Shown: positions 53,801 to 62,559, counted from the first letter of the stretch. The stretch is DNA of 64,000 bases from Desulfopila sp. IMCC35006 (GCF_005116645.1 NZ_SWCM01000003.1:431093-495092), one strand, 5' to 3'. The notes: generated from the letters alone by a model not told the origin. Made by a program: numbers and translations.

Positions 53801-55330
53801 ATCACGACCGCCTCACTGACTGCCGGCACACAAAATGGATCGTACTCGGCAACTTTGGCCGCAAGCGGTGGCACTCCGCCATATATATGGGCGATAGCGA
53901 GCGGCTCACTGCCGACGGGTCTTTCTTTAGCAGGCAGTACTGGTGTCATCGCCGGAATACCGACAGCCAGCGGCACCTTCAACTTTACGGTTCAAGCATC
54001 GGATTCCGGGGGATCGACCCCGGTGACCAGGTCGCTCGGCATTGTCGTTACCACGCAACAGGCGAATACCACTATCTGGCCTGGAACTGCTGTTCCAGCA
54101 CTGATTGACTCCGGTCCTGACAGCGCGGTCGAGCTGGGAGTTAAGTTTCGTTCGGACACGAGTGGTTTTGCCACCGGCATCCGGTTCTATAAGGCCAGCA
54201 CCAATACCGGTACCCACATAGGTAATCTCTGGACAAGCACGGGAACTTTGCTGGCTACGGCCACCTTCAGCAACGAGACAGCCTCTGGCTGGCAACAGGT
54301 AAGTTTCTCTGCGCCTGTGGCCATCACGGCCAACACGGTATACGTGGCCTCTTATCACACCAATGTTGGCCATTACAGCGATGATCTGAACTACTTCGCC
54401 GGCGCAGGTAAAGACAGCCCGCCTCTTCATGCTCTGGCGGATGGGATCTCCGGATTCAACGGCGTATTTGCCTACGGCTCCACCAGCAGCTTCCCCAATC
54501 AGGGGTGGAAGTCTTCCAACTACTGGGTAGATGTGGTATTTAACGCGACCACAGTACCAACACCGACACTGTCATCTATTTCGGTCACTCCGACCGGCTC
54601 GACTCTTACAACCGGAGCCACGCGGCAGTTTACGGCCACGGGACTCTACTCCGATGGCAGTTCTCAAAACATCACCGCCCAGGCAAGCTGGACCAGTTCG
54701 AATAGCGGTATTGCTTCCATCACCAATTCCGGCCTCGCCACTGGAGTAAGCGCGGGCAGTGCGACCATTTCGGCGGCACTCAGCGGTAAAACCGGCACGA
54801 CGAATCTGATCATAACCACTGCACCGCAACAGACGAATGCCACTATCTGGCCTGGTACTACCATTCCCGGACTGATTGACTCCGGTCCTGACAGTGCGGT
54901 CGAACTGGGGGTGAAGTTTCGCTCGGACACAAATGGTTTTATTACCGGTATCCGCTTTTACAAAGCAACCGCCAATACCGGGATCCACATTGGCAATCTC
55001 TGGACGAGCACAGGTACATTGCTCGCAACCGCCACTTTCGCCACTGAAACGGCGACGGGCTGGCAACAGGTCAATTTCCCCACACCCGTGCCCATCACAG
55101 CCAACACGATATATGTTGCCTCTTACCACACCAACGTCGGTCACTACAGCGACGATCAAGGCTACTTCGCCGGTAACGGGATGGACAGCCCTCCGCTGCA
55201 CGCCCTGGCAGACGGGGTTTCCGGTTTCAACGGCGTGTATGCTTATGGCTCCACAAGCAGCTTTCCCAGCCAGGGGTGGCTCGAATCCAACTATTGGGTT
55301 GATGTGGTGTTCAGCACAACCGCTCCATAA
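50888..55330 (+). CDS. Secreted multidomain protein: DmfA2-like domain, three DUF4082, Big_2 and Ig domains
   Basis: A 1480-residue protein. After an unusual polar N-terminal extension of about 80 residues comes a hydrophobic export segment (LAWLLSALLFVSSALLFSA). Residues about 110-600 resemble the catalytic-subunit C-terminal domain of N,N-dimethylformamidase (MGYYGGNGARLV, MTNGHDEYWSGNQRSNVEAARNAGVNLAFFSGNTIYWKTRW). Then an Ig-like domain (about 620-710), DUF4082 repeat 1 (720-877), Big_2 (883-967), putative-Ig (968-1056), DUF4082 repeat 2 (1058-1218), Big_2 (1220-1312) and DUF4082 repeat 3 (1317-1480). The DUF4082 repeats share long identical stretches such as DSAVELGVKFRSDT and ITANTVYVASYHTNVGHYS. 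No C-terminal sorting signal is seen. Activity is unknown; a cell-surface or secreted hydrolase or adhesin is plausible. Confidence 0.85.
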   Translation: MKARHSTPVFRLNSAKSSPLFQGWLGQTLRRLFQESFSTMDRHNADKYAAPALQRSSSAKQGGIDEENGATSYREHHHKKQLAWLLSALLFVSSALLFSAGKAESSCASPANAIEAENCLPGTPQSTWDIPSPAGDTSIQGFATNISVNKGSLVQFKVDTPSNSWRLDIYRMGYYGGNGARLVTTVNPSVPLPQNQPNCLYDQMTGLTDCGNWAVSASWAVPANATSGIYFARAIRNDTGGASHIIFVVRDDASNSDILFQTADTAWQAYNYYGGQNFYGCGGGGGNSSCRAYKISYNRPFQTRSFEPQTWVFNAEYPMVRWLEANGYNVTYSTGVDTDRNGALLLNHKIWMTNGHDEYWSGNQRSNVEAARNAGVNLAFFSGNTIYWKTRWENSIDGSGTPYRTLVCYKETWANAAIDPADPPTWTGTWRDPRFSPPADGGRPENALTGTLTRFASSYRGGPMTVPAADGKMRFWRNTSMATLTAGQTAQLAPGTLHDELDMDEDNGFRPAGIIHLTTTPVSTTSACLLDFGNTTGACSTVHNVTLYRHASGSLVFSTGTYEWSWGLDANHDQSSVGSVTDINMQQATVNLFADMGSQPATLKPGLVPATASTDQARPTSIISSPLAGSTVTRGSPTQITGTATDAGGGVVGGIEISTDGGTTWHPATGRASWSYTWQSPTPGATTIRSRATDDSGNIEIPSTGVNVTVSGGGSGNGGSVWSNTTVPLLVDAGPDSAVELGVKFRSDTSGYINGIRFYKASTNTGIHIGNLWTGAGTLLATATFTNETASGWQQVNFATPVAITANTVYVASYHTNVGHYSADLNYFTGNTVDSPPLHFLADGVSGFNGVYAYGSTSSFPNNGWNASNYWVDVAFSAAQPPLLANISVTPVSPTISTGATKQFTATGTYTDGSTQNITNQTTWTSSSKGVATINSFGLATGVSSGVTTIAAALSSVTGNTTLAVQSTPLTITTASLTAGTQNGSYSATLAASGGTPPYIWAIASGSLPTGLSLAGSTGVIAGIPTASGTFNFTVQASDSGGSTPVTRSLGIVVTTQQANTTIWPGTAVPALIDSGPDSAVELGVKFRSDTSGFATGIRFYKASTNTGTHIGNLWTSTGTLLATATFSNETASGWQQVSFSAPVAITANTVYVASYHTNVGHYSDDLNYFAGAGKDSPPLHALADGISGFNGVFAYGSTSSFPNQGWKSSNYWVDVVFNATTVPTPTLSSISVTPTGSTLTTGATRQFTATGLYSDGSSQNITAQASWTSSNSGIASITNSGLATGVSAGSATISAALSGKTGTTNLIITTAPQQTNATIWPGTTIPGLIDSGPDSAVELGVKFRSDTNGFITGIRFYKATANTGIHIGNLWTSTGTLLATATFATETATGWQQVNFPTPVPITANTIYVASYHTNVGHYSDDQGYFAGNGMDSPPLHALADGVSGFNGVYAYGSTSSFPSQGWLESNYWVDVVFSTTAP

Positions 55331-55338
55331 TCCGTACT

Positions 55339-55372
55339 TCCGACTGCGATTGTCCAAACAATCTTGGTCGGA
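55339..55372 (+). terminator. Hairpin after secreted protein gene
   Basis: TCCGAC...GTCGGA and GATTGT...ACAATC nest as a hairpin with a CCAA loop, 9 bp beyond the stop. No T-run follows, so it is a weak or factor-assisted terminator at best. Confidence 0.4.
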
Positions 55373-55555
55373 GCCAGGCAGCATGTGCCCTCAAACAGGA
55401 TCTACCTCAATGACAGAACCTAAAAATGAGGCGATCCCGTTTTTTAGACACTGTCGTTATCGTCTCTTACTTGGCAGCAGGGTTGCATTAACTCCCCAAG
55501 AGTGGGTATTCTGTTCCGGACTCTCTTGACCGGTATAGCGCGCCGGAAGTAAATG

Positions 55556-55604
55556 TAAGCTTCTGCTTTTAAATTTATTTCAGGATTTCCTATTTTTATC
55601 GCGG
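55556..55604. repeat. 49-bp dispersed repeat, copy B (copy A at 1269-1317)
   Basis: This stretch and 1269-1317 align without gaps with about 39 of 49 identical bases, including AAATTTAT at the same place and the same TAAGC...TTC framework. Copy A overlaps the last codons and 3' side of hutU; copy B lies between genes. Just after copy B is a CGGGGACAGTGCCAATT segment of the type often found with REP-associated transposases. Confidence 0.5.
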
Positions 55605-55660
55605 AGACTAAAGAGGCACTCAAAGATCGGGGACAGTGCCAATTCATTGCAAGAGTAAGA

Positions 55661-56149
55661 ATGAATAAATCCACCCACTTGAAAACACTATCAAACAAAG
55701 AGCGGCGCTCCGATCATGACCGCCGACAAGAACATATCAGCTCCTACAAGCTCTTGTTATTCGAAGGAAAAAGGAGAAACCTGCGGCGTGCCGAGGACTG
55801 CAGGCGCATCCCCCGTCTTGATCATTACCATCCGACTTTACTGATCTATACGCTGATTGTGTTGGGGTTGAGCCTGCTGGACGCAACGCTGACCCTTGTT
55901 CTCATACACCGAGGAGCAGTGGAACTCAACCCGGTAATGCGCTACTATTTAAATCTTGGTCCGGGAATTTTTATCACCGTCAAATATGGACTTACCGCAT
56001 TTGCATTATTGATCCTGGTTGTACTTCACACAGTCATATCTGCGAGATACCGTATAGTATCATCCATGCTGTTCCCCTCCTGTATCGCAGTATTTGGAGC
56101 TGTCATCATCTGGGAACTCTATTTGCTGACCAAATTGAGCCCAGTGTGA
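55661..56149 (+). CDS. DUF5658-like membrane protein
   Basis: A 162-residue protein with a charged, Arg-rich N-terminal segment (about 1-55) followed by three hydrophobic helices (about 60-80, 100-122, 132-155). The phrase SLLDATLTLVLIHRGAVELNPVMRYYL fits DUF5658, a small family of unknown function. It starts a group of rightward envelope genes of unclear role. Confidence 0.7.
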   Translation: MNKSTHLKTLSNKERRSDHDRRQEHISSYKLLLFEGKRRNLRRAEDCRRIPRLDHYHPTLLIYTLIVLGLSLLDATLTLVLIHRGAVELNPVMRYYLNLGPGIFITVKYGLTAFALLILVVLHTVISARYRIVSSMLFPSCIAVFGAVIIWELYLLTKLSPV

Positions 56150-56245
56150 TAAGCTATTCATTATCAGAGCAAAACCGCACCATTTGACCACGGCATCGTC
56201 AATGACAGGGAGGTCAATTAAAAAATCCAGCAGAAGGTTCCGAAC

Positions 56246-56875
56246 ATGAAATATATACCCTTTGTTACCGTATTATTGTGGATCGTTATTGTCCTGGGCT
56301 ATATCTTTGCCAGAGACATTTTCCTCCTGCCCATGATAAAATTCCCGGCACTTCTTCTGTTGTCTATTTTATTACCAGTAAGTTTCTGGACCCTGCAAGC
56401 TGACGGACAAAGAGTCTACTCCTTTGTATTTATAGGGATCTTTATCTTTAACATTGCGATACTAACTTATGGGCTCTGCAGCAACTATGCAAATCTCAGT
56501 TCATTTGAACAATATAGCGGGAAAAAAATTGATCCTGAATTTGCCAGGCTGCTGGTTGCAGGCAACAGTGAAAAAGAAAGGCACATTGCCGGTCGGATAA
56601 TTTATCAGAAAACCGGCGTAGCGCTGCCATTTCTAACCCACGACAACATGTTCACCCTCTATTCGCCTACCCAGCAAGATAAGGACCTGTTTATAGATAA
56701 TCATGAAAGGAATTACCTGATTCTTTTGGCAAAACAAAACCTGTCCAATCAGATCGTCACCACATTCTTTCTGCTTGCTCTACAGATCTCGATTTTTTTC
56801 CTGCTTCTGGTCTTTTTGATTCTGTACGACAAGCCAACCCCACCGGTGCTGGTCCAATTGGCTCATCAGAACTAG
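56246..56875 (+). CDS. Membrane protein of unknown function
   Basis: A 209-residue protein with an N-terminal group of three hydrophobic helices (about 4-22, 27-50, 58-80), a hydrophilic domain of about 80 residues (NLSSFEQYSGKKIDPEFARLL...) and a C-terminal helix (about 172-195). I do not recognise a family. AAGG lies before the ATG. It lies 96 bp after the DUF5658 gene. Confidence 0.65.
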   Translation: MKYIPFVTVLLWIVIVLGYIFARDIFLLPMIKFPALLLLSILLPVSFWTLQADGQRVYSFVFIGIFIFNIAILTYGLCSNYANLSSFEQYSGKKIDPEFARLLVAGNSEKERHIAGRIIYQKTGVALPFLTHDNMFTLYSPTQQDKDLFIDNHERNYLILLAKQNLSNQIVTTFFLLALQISIFFLLLVFLILYDKPTPPVLVQLAHQN

Positions 56876-57015
56876 TTGCGCAGACGCAACAGCAAAGAAT
56901 GTATCATTTCTCGGCGGCATGTTGCTCTCAGCAAAGGCATTCACAATCGGCTCTGATTTGCAAGGTAACGTAAAGACAGAACATTTGTATTTTAGGAAAG
57001 AAAGTGAGGCATTAA

Positions 57016-57762
57016 ATGACTTCTCTAACTGAAAAAAAAATCATTGCAATGGTTCTTTTCGCAGGAGTCTTAATGTGCGGATGCAGTGCAAGCAATAAGC
57101 CTGTTCAAGATGTGTCAGTGCACAACGTTCCTCCCAGCTATAAAGTCCTGGACAATACCTACTGGTGGCGGTGCAAATTTAAGAATGTCTGGCCTGCCAA
57201 TGTCGGGCCTGATCTCGTAATTGATCTTCTGTTAGCCCATGCTGTTGTTTCGCCGGTTCTTGTCAGACATATAGACGATATCCCATATTGGCGTTTTCAC
57301 CGAAGAGCAGCACGTGATCAGGCAGGCCAGCAATTCTCGTTAATTTTTTACAGCAAACCTGAAATAGCATCTGCCGTCTTTGCCGAAATTCATGAGAGTG
57401 AAATACTCAAAAGAGCCATATCAGCGAATCTTGTAGAAAGAGTCATCACAGACAACCCAGACCACCCGAATTTTTCTGCCATTGAGGCCACCAGTGACAC
57501 CCACTGGTCCCTGGATCTTCAGAAGAACTGGCCAGCTTTCATTATGGGGGTCAGTTCCCTGTGGCTGGGACTCATTGATGAGTCCTTTCAGGATTCTCCC
57601 GAAAATTTTGCGGATATTCACAGGTTACTGGAAAAATATCGAGAAATTGATGCCAAGATAGCAGAGATATGGAGGACAGAGGGCCAGCACGCATTGTTGC
57701 ACCATATGAATGCGGTGCTTGGATACAAACCCTTGGTTATTAGAAAAGAGTTGTCATTCTAA
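57016..57762 (+). CDS. Lipoprotein of unknown function
   Basis: A 248-residue protein with a lipoprotein signal: MTSLTEKKIIAMVLFAGVLMCGC with lipobox LMCGC and the acylated Cys at about residue 21 or 23. The mature part is soluble and mixed (PYWRFHRRAARDQAGQQFSLIFYSKPE, a VDNPDHPNFSAIE-like stretch); no family is recognised. GAGG precedes the ATG. It is tail-to-tail with the second PilZ gene. Confidence 0.7.
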   Translation: MTSLTEKKIIAMVLFAGVLMCGCSASNKPVQDVSVHNVPPSYKVLDNTYWWRCKFKNVWPANVGPDLVIDLLLAHAVVSPVLVRHIDDIPYWRFHRRAARDQAGQQFSLIFYSKPEIASAVFAEIHESEILKRAISANLVERVITDNPDHPNFSAIEATSDTHWSLDLQKNWPAFIMGVSSLWLGLIDESFQDSPENFADIHRLLEKYREIDAKIAEIWRTEGQHALLHHMNAVLGYKPLVIRKELSF

Positions 57763-57812
57763 TTCATGCGTCGAACGTTCAACCAGATACAGCACCTCAG
57801 AATCACTGCGGT

Positions 57813-58259
57813 CTAGAGTTTGTAAATAGCTGAAGAATGCAATGACTTAATGAATAACACATTTTCCTCGCTTAATTGAACAAATTCTATCCCTATGCGA
57901 TACTCCCCGGCCAAAACAGAAACATATCTGACAATTCCTTTTGCAATAATTTTGCGTTTCCCGAGAAAAAAACCAACCTTCACCTGCGAAGCAGGTTCTA
58001 TCGCACGATCAAGAGTTACCGCCAAACCTTCTTCAGAAAGATCAATCAGATACCCATTTTCATGGGATTTTTTTGCCAATACCTTTGCCGGCACTATTGG
58101 AGCTATGCTCACCGGCACGGAATTTTTGTCAAGTATACGCAGCAGTTGCTTTTTGCCCAGTCGTATCGTCGACCTCTTGCCCAGCGGATTTTCCGGTTCA
58201 TAATCCCAATCCAGCTTAAGATTGTCTATAGAGGGAATTTCCTCCCAATTCAAAGTCAT
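57813..58259 (-). CDS. PilZ-domain protein, paralogue 2
   Basis: A 148-residue protein from ATG 58259 (MTLNWEEIPSIDNL). RSTIR (29-33) and DLSEEG (73-78) give the complete PilZ c-di-GMP signature RxxxR plus DxSxxG. It parallels the 44793-45230 product along its length, including VGFFLGKRKIIAKGIVRYV and YRIGIEFVQL. Because it keeps the Ser of the DxSxxG motif, it is the likelier true c-di-GMP binder of the two. Confidence 0.86.
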   Translation of the reverse strand: MTLNWEEIPSIDNLKLDWDYEPENPLGKRSTIRLGKKQLLRILDKNSVPVSIAPIVPAKVLAKKSHENGYLIDLSEEGLAVTLDRAIEPASQVKVGFFLGKRKIIAKGIVRYVSVLAGEYRIGIEFVQLSEENVLFIKSLHSSAIYKL

Positions 58260-58817
58260 CAATATCCTCTTTTGTAAAATCAGCTGTCGACAAGCCATTC
58301 AGCCAAAATTGATTTCAGGTTAACAACAGATTAAAGCTCAAAATATACTACTTTGTCGCATTGCCTGCAATTCAATATTCCGTAGACCAGATCACCTCAA
58401 TTATCATCTCAATTCTTGCATCATCACAAACATTCAACTATTTATTATTACTACAAAGATCACCTATTTTTCAGTTTATTGCCACTGACGAAACACTCAG
58501 TTTCAAGTGCCGGATTTGACCATGCATAAGCAAAACCAGACTTTTTTCTGGGTGACTTCACTGCTTCTTCATCTGAACCACATACAATAGCGCCAATTGT
58601 TTTACGGGTGACGAAGCGTGGAGCATGCGGAATGTTTGTCAATTGACTTCAGGACATCATTCATCCTTTTACGATAAAAACTGATGCACTCGTTTGACCC
58701 TGCAATTCAATGCGGTATAGCACAAAACTTTACCTGCTCCCAGAGGAAGACAGCTTTACCCTTAGGGTGATTTTTACAGCTCCAGCAAAAACTTAAAGTC
58801 AAAAAATAACACACCTC
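58260..58817. other. AT-rich intergenic region
   Basis: 558 bp between divergently read genes without a supported gene. A 60-codon minus-strand reading at 58460-58642 has no ribosome-binding site or known motif. No structured RNA or repeat was recognised. Confidence 0.5.
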
Positions 58818-59753
58818 ATGAAAAAACAACTACTCCTGCCAACAGTGATCCTAGTAAGTTGCTTCAATATTGCAATGGCGACAGCCGATGAAGCACAAAA
58901 TGTTATCGCTCCGACACGCCCTGCGACAGGAGCGAATCAACCTGGATATATCGATTCAACAGCAAACGCGCAAACCGATCTCACTATGCTGGCCAATCCT
59001 CAAGAAAGCTGGTGGTCCAGGCAGCCAAAGGCTAACAAGATGCTCTACACTAATCTCACTGCCGCAACAGCCATTGGAATTTGGGGACTGGCGACCTGGG
59101 ACTACGGTTCAGCCGGCTTGAACAAGGCTCATGAAGGATGGTTTGAACAGGGCTCTAAATATGGTGGTGCGGATAAACTTGGCCATTTGTGGTCAACCTA
59201 TGCCTTCTCCGATGCGCTTACCGGCCTCTACACGAGCTGGGGATACGTCCCGAAACAGGCAAACACATATGCAGCATTATCCGCATGGACTGTGCAGGCC
59301 TTTATGGAAATTGGTGATGCAACAAGTGAAACACAGGGATTTTCCTGGGAAGATATGGCAATGAACACGGCTGGGGCGCTGACGAGTGTCTTGATGCAAC
59401 GATACCCGGAACTTGATCGAAAAATTGACCTCAGGGTTGAGTATGTTTTCAACGTCCCCGTCAACGGAATATTTGATGATTACTCTAATCAGTATTATTC
59501 GATGGTCCTCAAGCTCGATGGTTTCGACAGATTCGAAAACACCTTTCTCAAGTATGTTGAACTCGCGGGAGGGTATTATACCAGAGGATACGGAGACGCG
59601 GAAGAAGAGGATACTCGATCCTTTTACGTAGGTATCAGCCTCAATTTCTCAAGCATATTGAGAGAGAAAGGTTGGAAAAAGACAGGAAAAGTCTTTGAAT
59701 ATATCCAGCCTCCTTACACCGTTCTCAAAGCATCGTCGGATCTTTCCAGATAA
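58818..59753 (+). CDS. DUF2279 (YfiM-like) exported protein
   Basis: A 311-residue protein with a Sec signal peptide (MKKQLLLPTVILVSCFNIAMATA). The DUF2279 pattern is visible: GADKLGHLWSTYAFSDALTGLY and ETQGFSWEDMAMNTAGALTSVLMQRYPELDRKID. The C-terminal part is beta-rich, suggestive of an envelope-associated protein. Its function is unknown. The ArnT-like gene follows after 30 bp, so the two may be co-transcribed. Confidence 0.8.
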   Translation: MKKQLLLPTVILVSCFNIAMATADEAQNVIAPTRPATGANQPGYIDSTANAQTDLTMLANPQESWWSRQPKANKMLYTNLTAATAIGIWGLATWDYGSAGLNKAHEGWFEQGSKYGGADKLGHLWSTYAFSDALTGLYTSWGYVPKQANTYAALSAWTVQAFMEIGDATSETQGFSWEDMAMNTAGALTSVLMQRYPELDRKIDLRVEYVFNVPVNGIFDDYSNQYYSMVLKLDGFDRFENTFLKYVELAGGYYTRGYGDAEEEDTRSFYVGISLNFSSILREKGWKKTGKVFEYIQPPYTVLKASSDLSR

Positions 59754-59783
59754 TAACAAACAGAAAAAAATATTAAATTCAAA

Positions 59784-61436
59784 ATGTTGAGACAGAAATT
59801 AGCAGAAAACTGGCAATGGACTGTATTATGCCTGATCTTAATGCTTTCTACCATCTATGCCAGACCACTTATTCCGATAGACGAAACGAGATATCTTTCG
59901 GTTGCCTGGGAAATGTGGCACAGTAACGACTTCCTGGTTCCGCATATCAATGGGCATCCGTACAGTCACAAGCCACCGTTATTATTCTGGCTTATCCATG
60001 TTTCCTGGCTGCTCTTTGGCGTAAGTGAATGGTCGGCCAGGCTGGTTGGGCCATTTTTTGCGTTCGGTTCTGTTGCACTAACGGTGCATCTGGGGAAAAT
60101 CTTATGGCCGGCAAACAAGGCTGTTCGGCTGGCTGCCCCATTTATTCTCCTGGGAACCTTCGTCTGGAGCCTCTACGGTTCCCTGACCATGTTCGATGCA
60201 CTGTTGACTTTTATAGCGCTGCTGGCCCTTCTCGCAATTCTGGCAGCACGGCGCGCAGCAACAATTTTGCCGTGGTCCTTCCTCAGTTTGGCCATTGGCC
60301 TGGGCATACTCGCAAAAGGGCCTATTGTCCTCCTCTATGTTTTACCACCAGTATTGCTTGCCCCTCTATGGAGTGAAAAAGACACCATGCCTTGGGGAAA
60401 ATGGTATGGCTCTTCTTTTTTAGCGCTTCTTGCCGGAATAGGCATTGCTCTTTGCTGGGCAATTCCGGCTGCAATACAGGGAGGAGAAGAGTACCGACAG
60501 GCAATACTCTTTAGTCAGACGGCAGGACGTATGGTCAAGGCTTTTGCCCATGGCAGGCCTTTTTATTGGTACGCCCTTCTTTTGCCATTGCTCTATCTCC
60601 CCTGGTTTTTTTGGCTGCCGGCATGGCGTGGCTGGAAGAAAAAATCTTTCGATGCTGCAACACGTTTTTGTCTATGCGCCTTGCTTCCTGCTTTTTTTCT
60701 CCTCTCCTGTGTGAGCGGGAAACAGATCCACTATATTTTGCCTTTACTCCCTGTCAGTTCTCTGCTCATCGCTCATACGGTCACCACGGTCCCAAAGCGA
60801 ACACCATATGACCAGGTGCCGTTATTGGTTATTTTTCTGATGTTGTCTCTTGCGCTCCTTATCGTCCCTCAATTGTCATTGCATGGTGGCGACAGGGAAA
60901 TGTTGCAATACCTTCCTAAATGGATTGCAGTTGTACCATTTTCTGCCGGCCTCTTTCTGTATATGACCCGCCCTGAGTCAATGCTCAAGTCTGTCAAGAT
61001 AGTGTCGTCCAGTATGTTGCTGCTGGTAATACTCCTCCAGCTTGCCCTTGCAGACCCACTGCATACCATCTACGACCAGACAGTGATAGGTGAAAAAATC
61101 AAACAGGCACAGGATGCAAACAAACCGGTTGCAGTATTTCCACCAAAACTGATGGACCAATTTCAGTTTTCGGGTAGACTGCTGACACCAGTTACTCCTC
61201 AAAACACATTCGAGGAATTGGTAATATGGAGTGTTGATAATCCCCAGGCTTTCTGCCTGGTCTTCACGAAAATCAAGATCAATAAGCAGTCAAAAACAAC
61301 CGGAATAGCCAGGCAGTATAGTGATGGATGGCTGATTTTTAGCCCAGCGAAAGATTTTGTTGCCAATTATCAACAGTGGATTGCTCAGCCAGCAATCCAG
61401 AGTGACTCTCTGAACAAAAGTGAACCCAAATCATGA
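59784..61436 (+). CDS. ArnT/PMT-like integral membrane glycosyltransferase
   Basis: A 550-residue GT-C enzyme with 10 or more membrane helices. The first periplasmic loop has IDETRYLSVAWEMW, matching the acidic DETRY motif that binds the polyprenyl-phosphate sugar donor in ArnT, and a following NGHPYSHKPPLLFWL typical of the family. It would move a sugar from a lipid carrier to lipid A or another envelope acceptor. Its stop overlaps the GT2 start by four bases, so the donor-making enzyme is directly coupled. Confidence 0.92.
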   Translation: MLRQKLAENWQWTVLCLILMLSTIYARPLIPIDETRYLSVAWEMWHSNDFLVPHINGHPYSHKPPLLFWLIHVSWLLFGVSEWSARLVGPFFAFGSVALTVHLGKILWPANKAVRLAAPFILLGTFVWSLYGSLTMFDALLTFIALLALLAILAARRAATILPWSFLSLAIGLGILAKGPIVLLYVLPPVLLAPLWSEKDTMPWGKWYGSSFLALLAGIGIALCWAIPAAIQGGEEYRQAILFSQTAGRMVKAFAHGRPFYWYALLLPLLYLPWFFWLPAWRGWKKKSFDAATRFCLCALLPAFFLLSCVSGKQIHYILPLLPVSSLLIAHTVTTVPKRTPYDQVPLLVIFLMLSLALLIVPQLSLHGGDREMLQYLPKWIAVVPFSAGLFLYMTRPESMLKSVKIVSSSMLLLVILLQLALADPLHTIYDQTVIGEKIKQAQDANKPVAVFPPKLMDQFQFSGRLLTPVTPQNTFEELVIWSVDNPQAFCLVFTKIKINKQSKTTGIARQYSDGWLIFSPAKDFVANYQQWIAQPAIQSDSLNKSEPKS

Positions 61437-62149
61437 ATGACGAACTCACCATCATAGTCCCGGTTTTTAACGAAGAAGAGAGCCTCCCGGCATTTTTCAT
61501 CGAAATGGACAGCTTTATCAGGACCTGCTCCGTACCAAGCCGCGTCCTCTTTATAGATGACGGATCAACGGACAATAGCCGCAAAATCCTCCATAATAAA
61601 TGCCTGCAGGCTGAATACTGCCAGGTGTTGTCGCTTGACAAGAACTATGGTCTCAGTGTAGCTATCAAGGCTGGATTGGATCACTGCGAGACAACATTGG
61701 TCGGTTACATCGATGCCGACCTACAAACACATCCTGCCGATTTTCTTCCGTATTTTGAATATTTTCCCGAATACGACATGGTCAATGGCATCAGGGAGAA
61801 CAGAAAAGACAGCCTGATTAAAAGATTGTCCTCAAAAATTGCTAACAGTTATCGGCGATGGATGATCAATGATGCTATAAAGGACACATGCTGTCCTTTA
61901 AAAATAGTGAAGACTTCCTATGCCCGGAATATACCATTCTTTATAGGTATGCATCGATTTCTACCAGCTCTTGTTCAGTTGCAGGGGGGAAAGGTTAAAC
62001 AAATCCCTGTGTCTCACTCTCCACGGTATGCCGGAACAAGCAAATATCATCTTTTCAACCGTCTCATAGGGCCTTTCTTTGACACTCTGGCTTTTCGCTG
62101 GATGCGCAGCCGATATATCCATTACCGTCTAACGTCTGGCCCAAAATAA
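61433..62149 (+). CDS. Family 2 polyprenyl-phosphate glycosyltransferase (DPM1/ArnC-like)
   Basis: A 238-residue GT-A glycosyltransferase: IIVPVFNEEESLPAFF, LFIDDGSTDNS, and DADLQTHPADFLPYF with the metal-binding DAD. No C-terminal pair of membrane helices is present, so it resembles the soluble DPM1-like type. It presumably loads a sugar onto undecaprenyl phosphate for the upstream ArnT-like enzyme. Confidence 0.92.
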   Translation: MNDELTIIVPVFNEEESLPAFFIEMDSFIRTCSVPSRVLFIDDGSTDNSRKILHNKCLQAEYCQVLSLDKNYGLSVAIKAGLDHCETTLVGYIDADLQTHPADFLPYFEYFPEYDMVNGIRENRKDSLIKRLSSKIANSYRRWMINDAIKDTCCPLKIVKTSYARNIPFFIGMHRFLPALVQLQGGKVKQIPVSHSPRYAGTSKYHLFNRLIGPFFDTLAFRWMRSRYIHYRLTSGPK

Positions 62150-62379
62150 GCGCGGTCTTTTTTCTGGAAGCATTTTGGCTGCAAATGAGGCATTGCTGTA
62201 TATATTAGCATTTATTGGATGGACTCGTATCGGCTCAGATAATTACTCCCGGCATGCTGATTTGTGTAGTGATGCTATCGGACGAATCAGCCATATGATT
62301 TTTACTACTGCTTATCAACAAGAGGCCATTGCAATCCCCCTTTTACCAGGGACAGAGCATCTGCCCGAGTGGTGCTTAG

Positions 62380-62391
62380 CATAACAATTTG
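62380..62391 (+). repeat. Target site duplication, left copy
   Basis: CATAACAATTTG directly abuts the left end of the 62392-62559 element and recurs exactly at its right end. Confidence 0.85.
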
Positions 62392-62559
62392 TGATTACCA
62401 CTAAACCTCAGCTATATGGGAATATGAGGTGCCCTTTGCACGGGTGTTCCGCAGCCTGGATGGCTGCGGTCAAGCCCCCAGGGATGGGTTTATGGCGTCC
62501 CGTGAAAAGGGCACCTCATATTCCCTCGGACCTTCCAAGCTGAACTTTAGTGGTAATCA
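62392..62559. mobile_element. MITE-like palindromic element, 168 bp
   Basis: Ends are perfect 14-bp inverted repeats, TGATTACCACTAAA and TTTAGTGGTAATCA, which continue imperfectly to about 22 bp. Inside them GGGAATATGAGGTGCCCTTT (62418-62437) pairs exactly with 62506-62525, and CACGGG (62439-62444) with CCCGTG (62499-62504). The apical part carries two small hairpins (62449-62469 and about 62472-62491), each with GGATGG near its loop. It is flanked by a 12-bp direct repeat. No protein is encoded, so mobilisation would be in trans. It splits the GT2 and LAB_N genes of one putative operon. Confidence 0.85.

Noticed and set aside
62166..62384. A 69-codon plus-strand reading between GT2 and the MITE
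   Set aside because: No ribosome-binding site or recognisable domain; it ends by chance in the target duplication.
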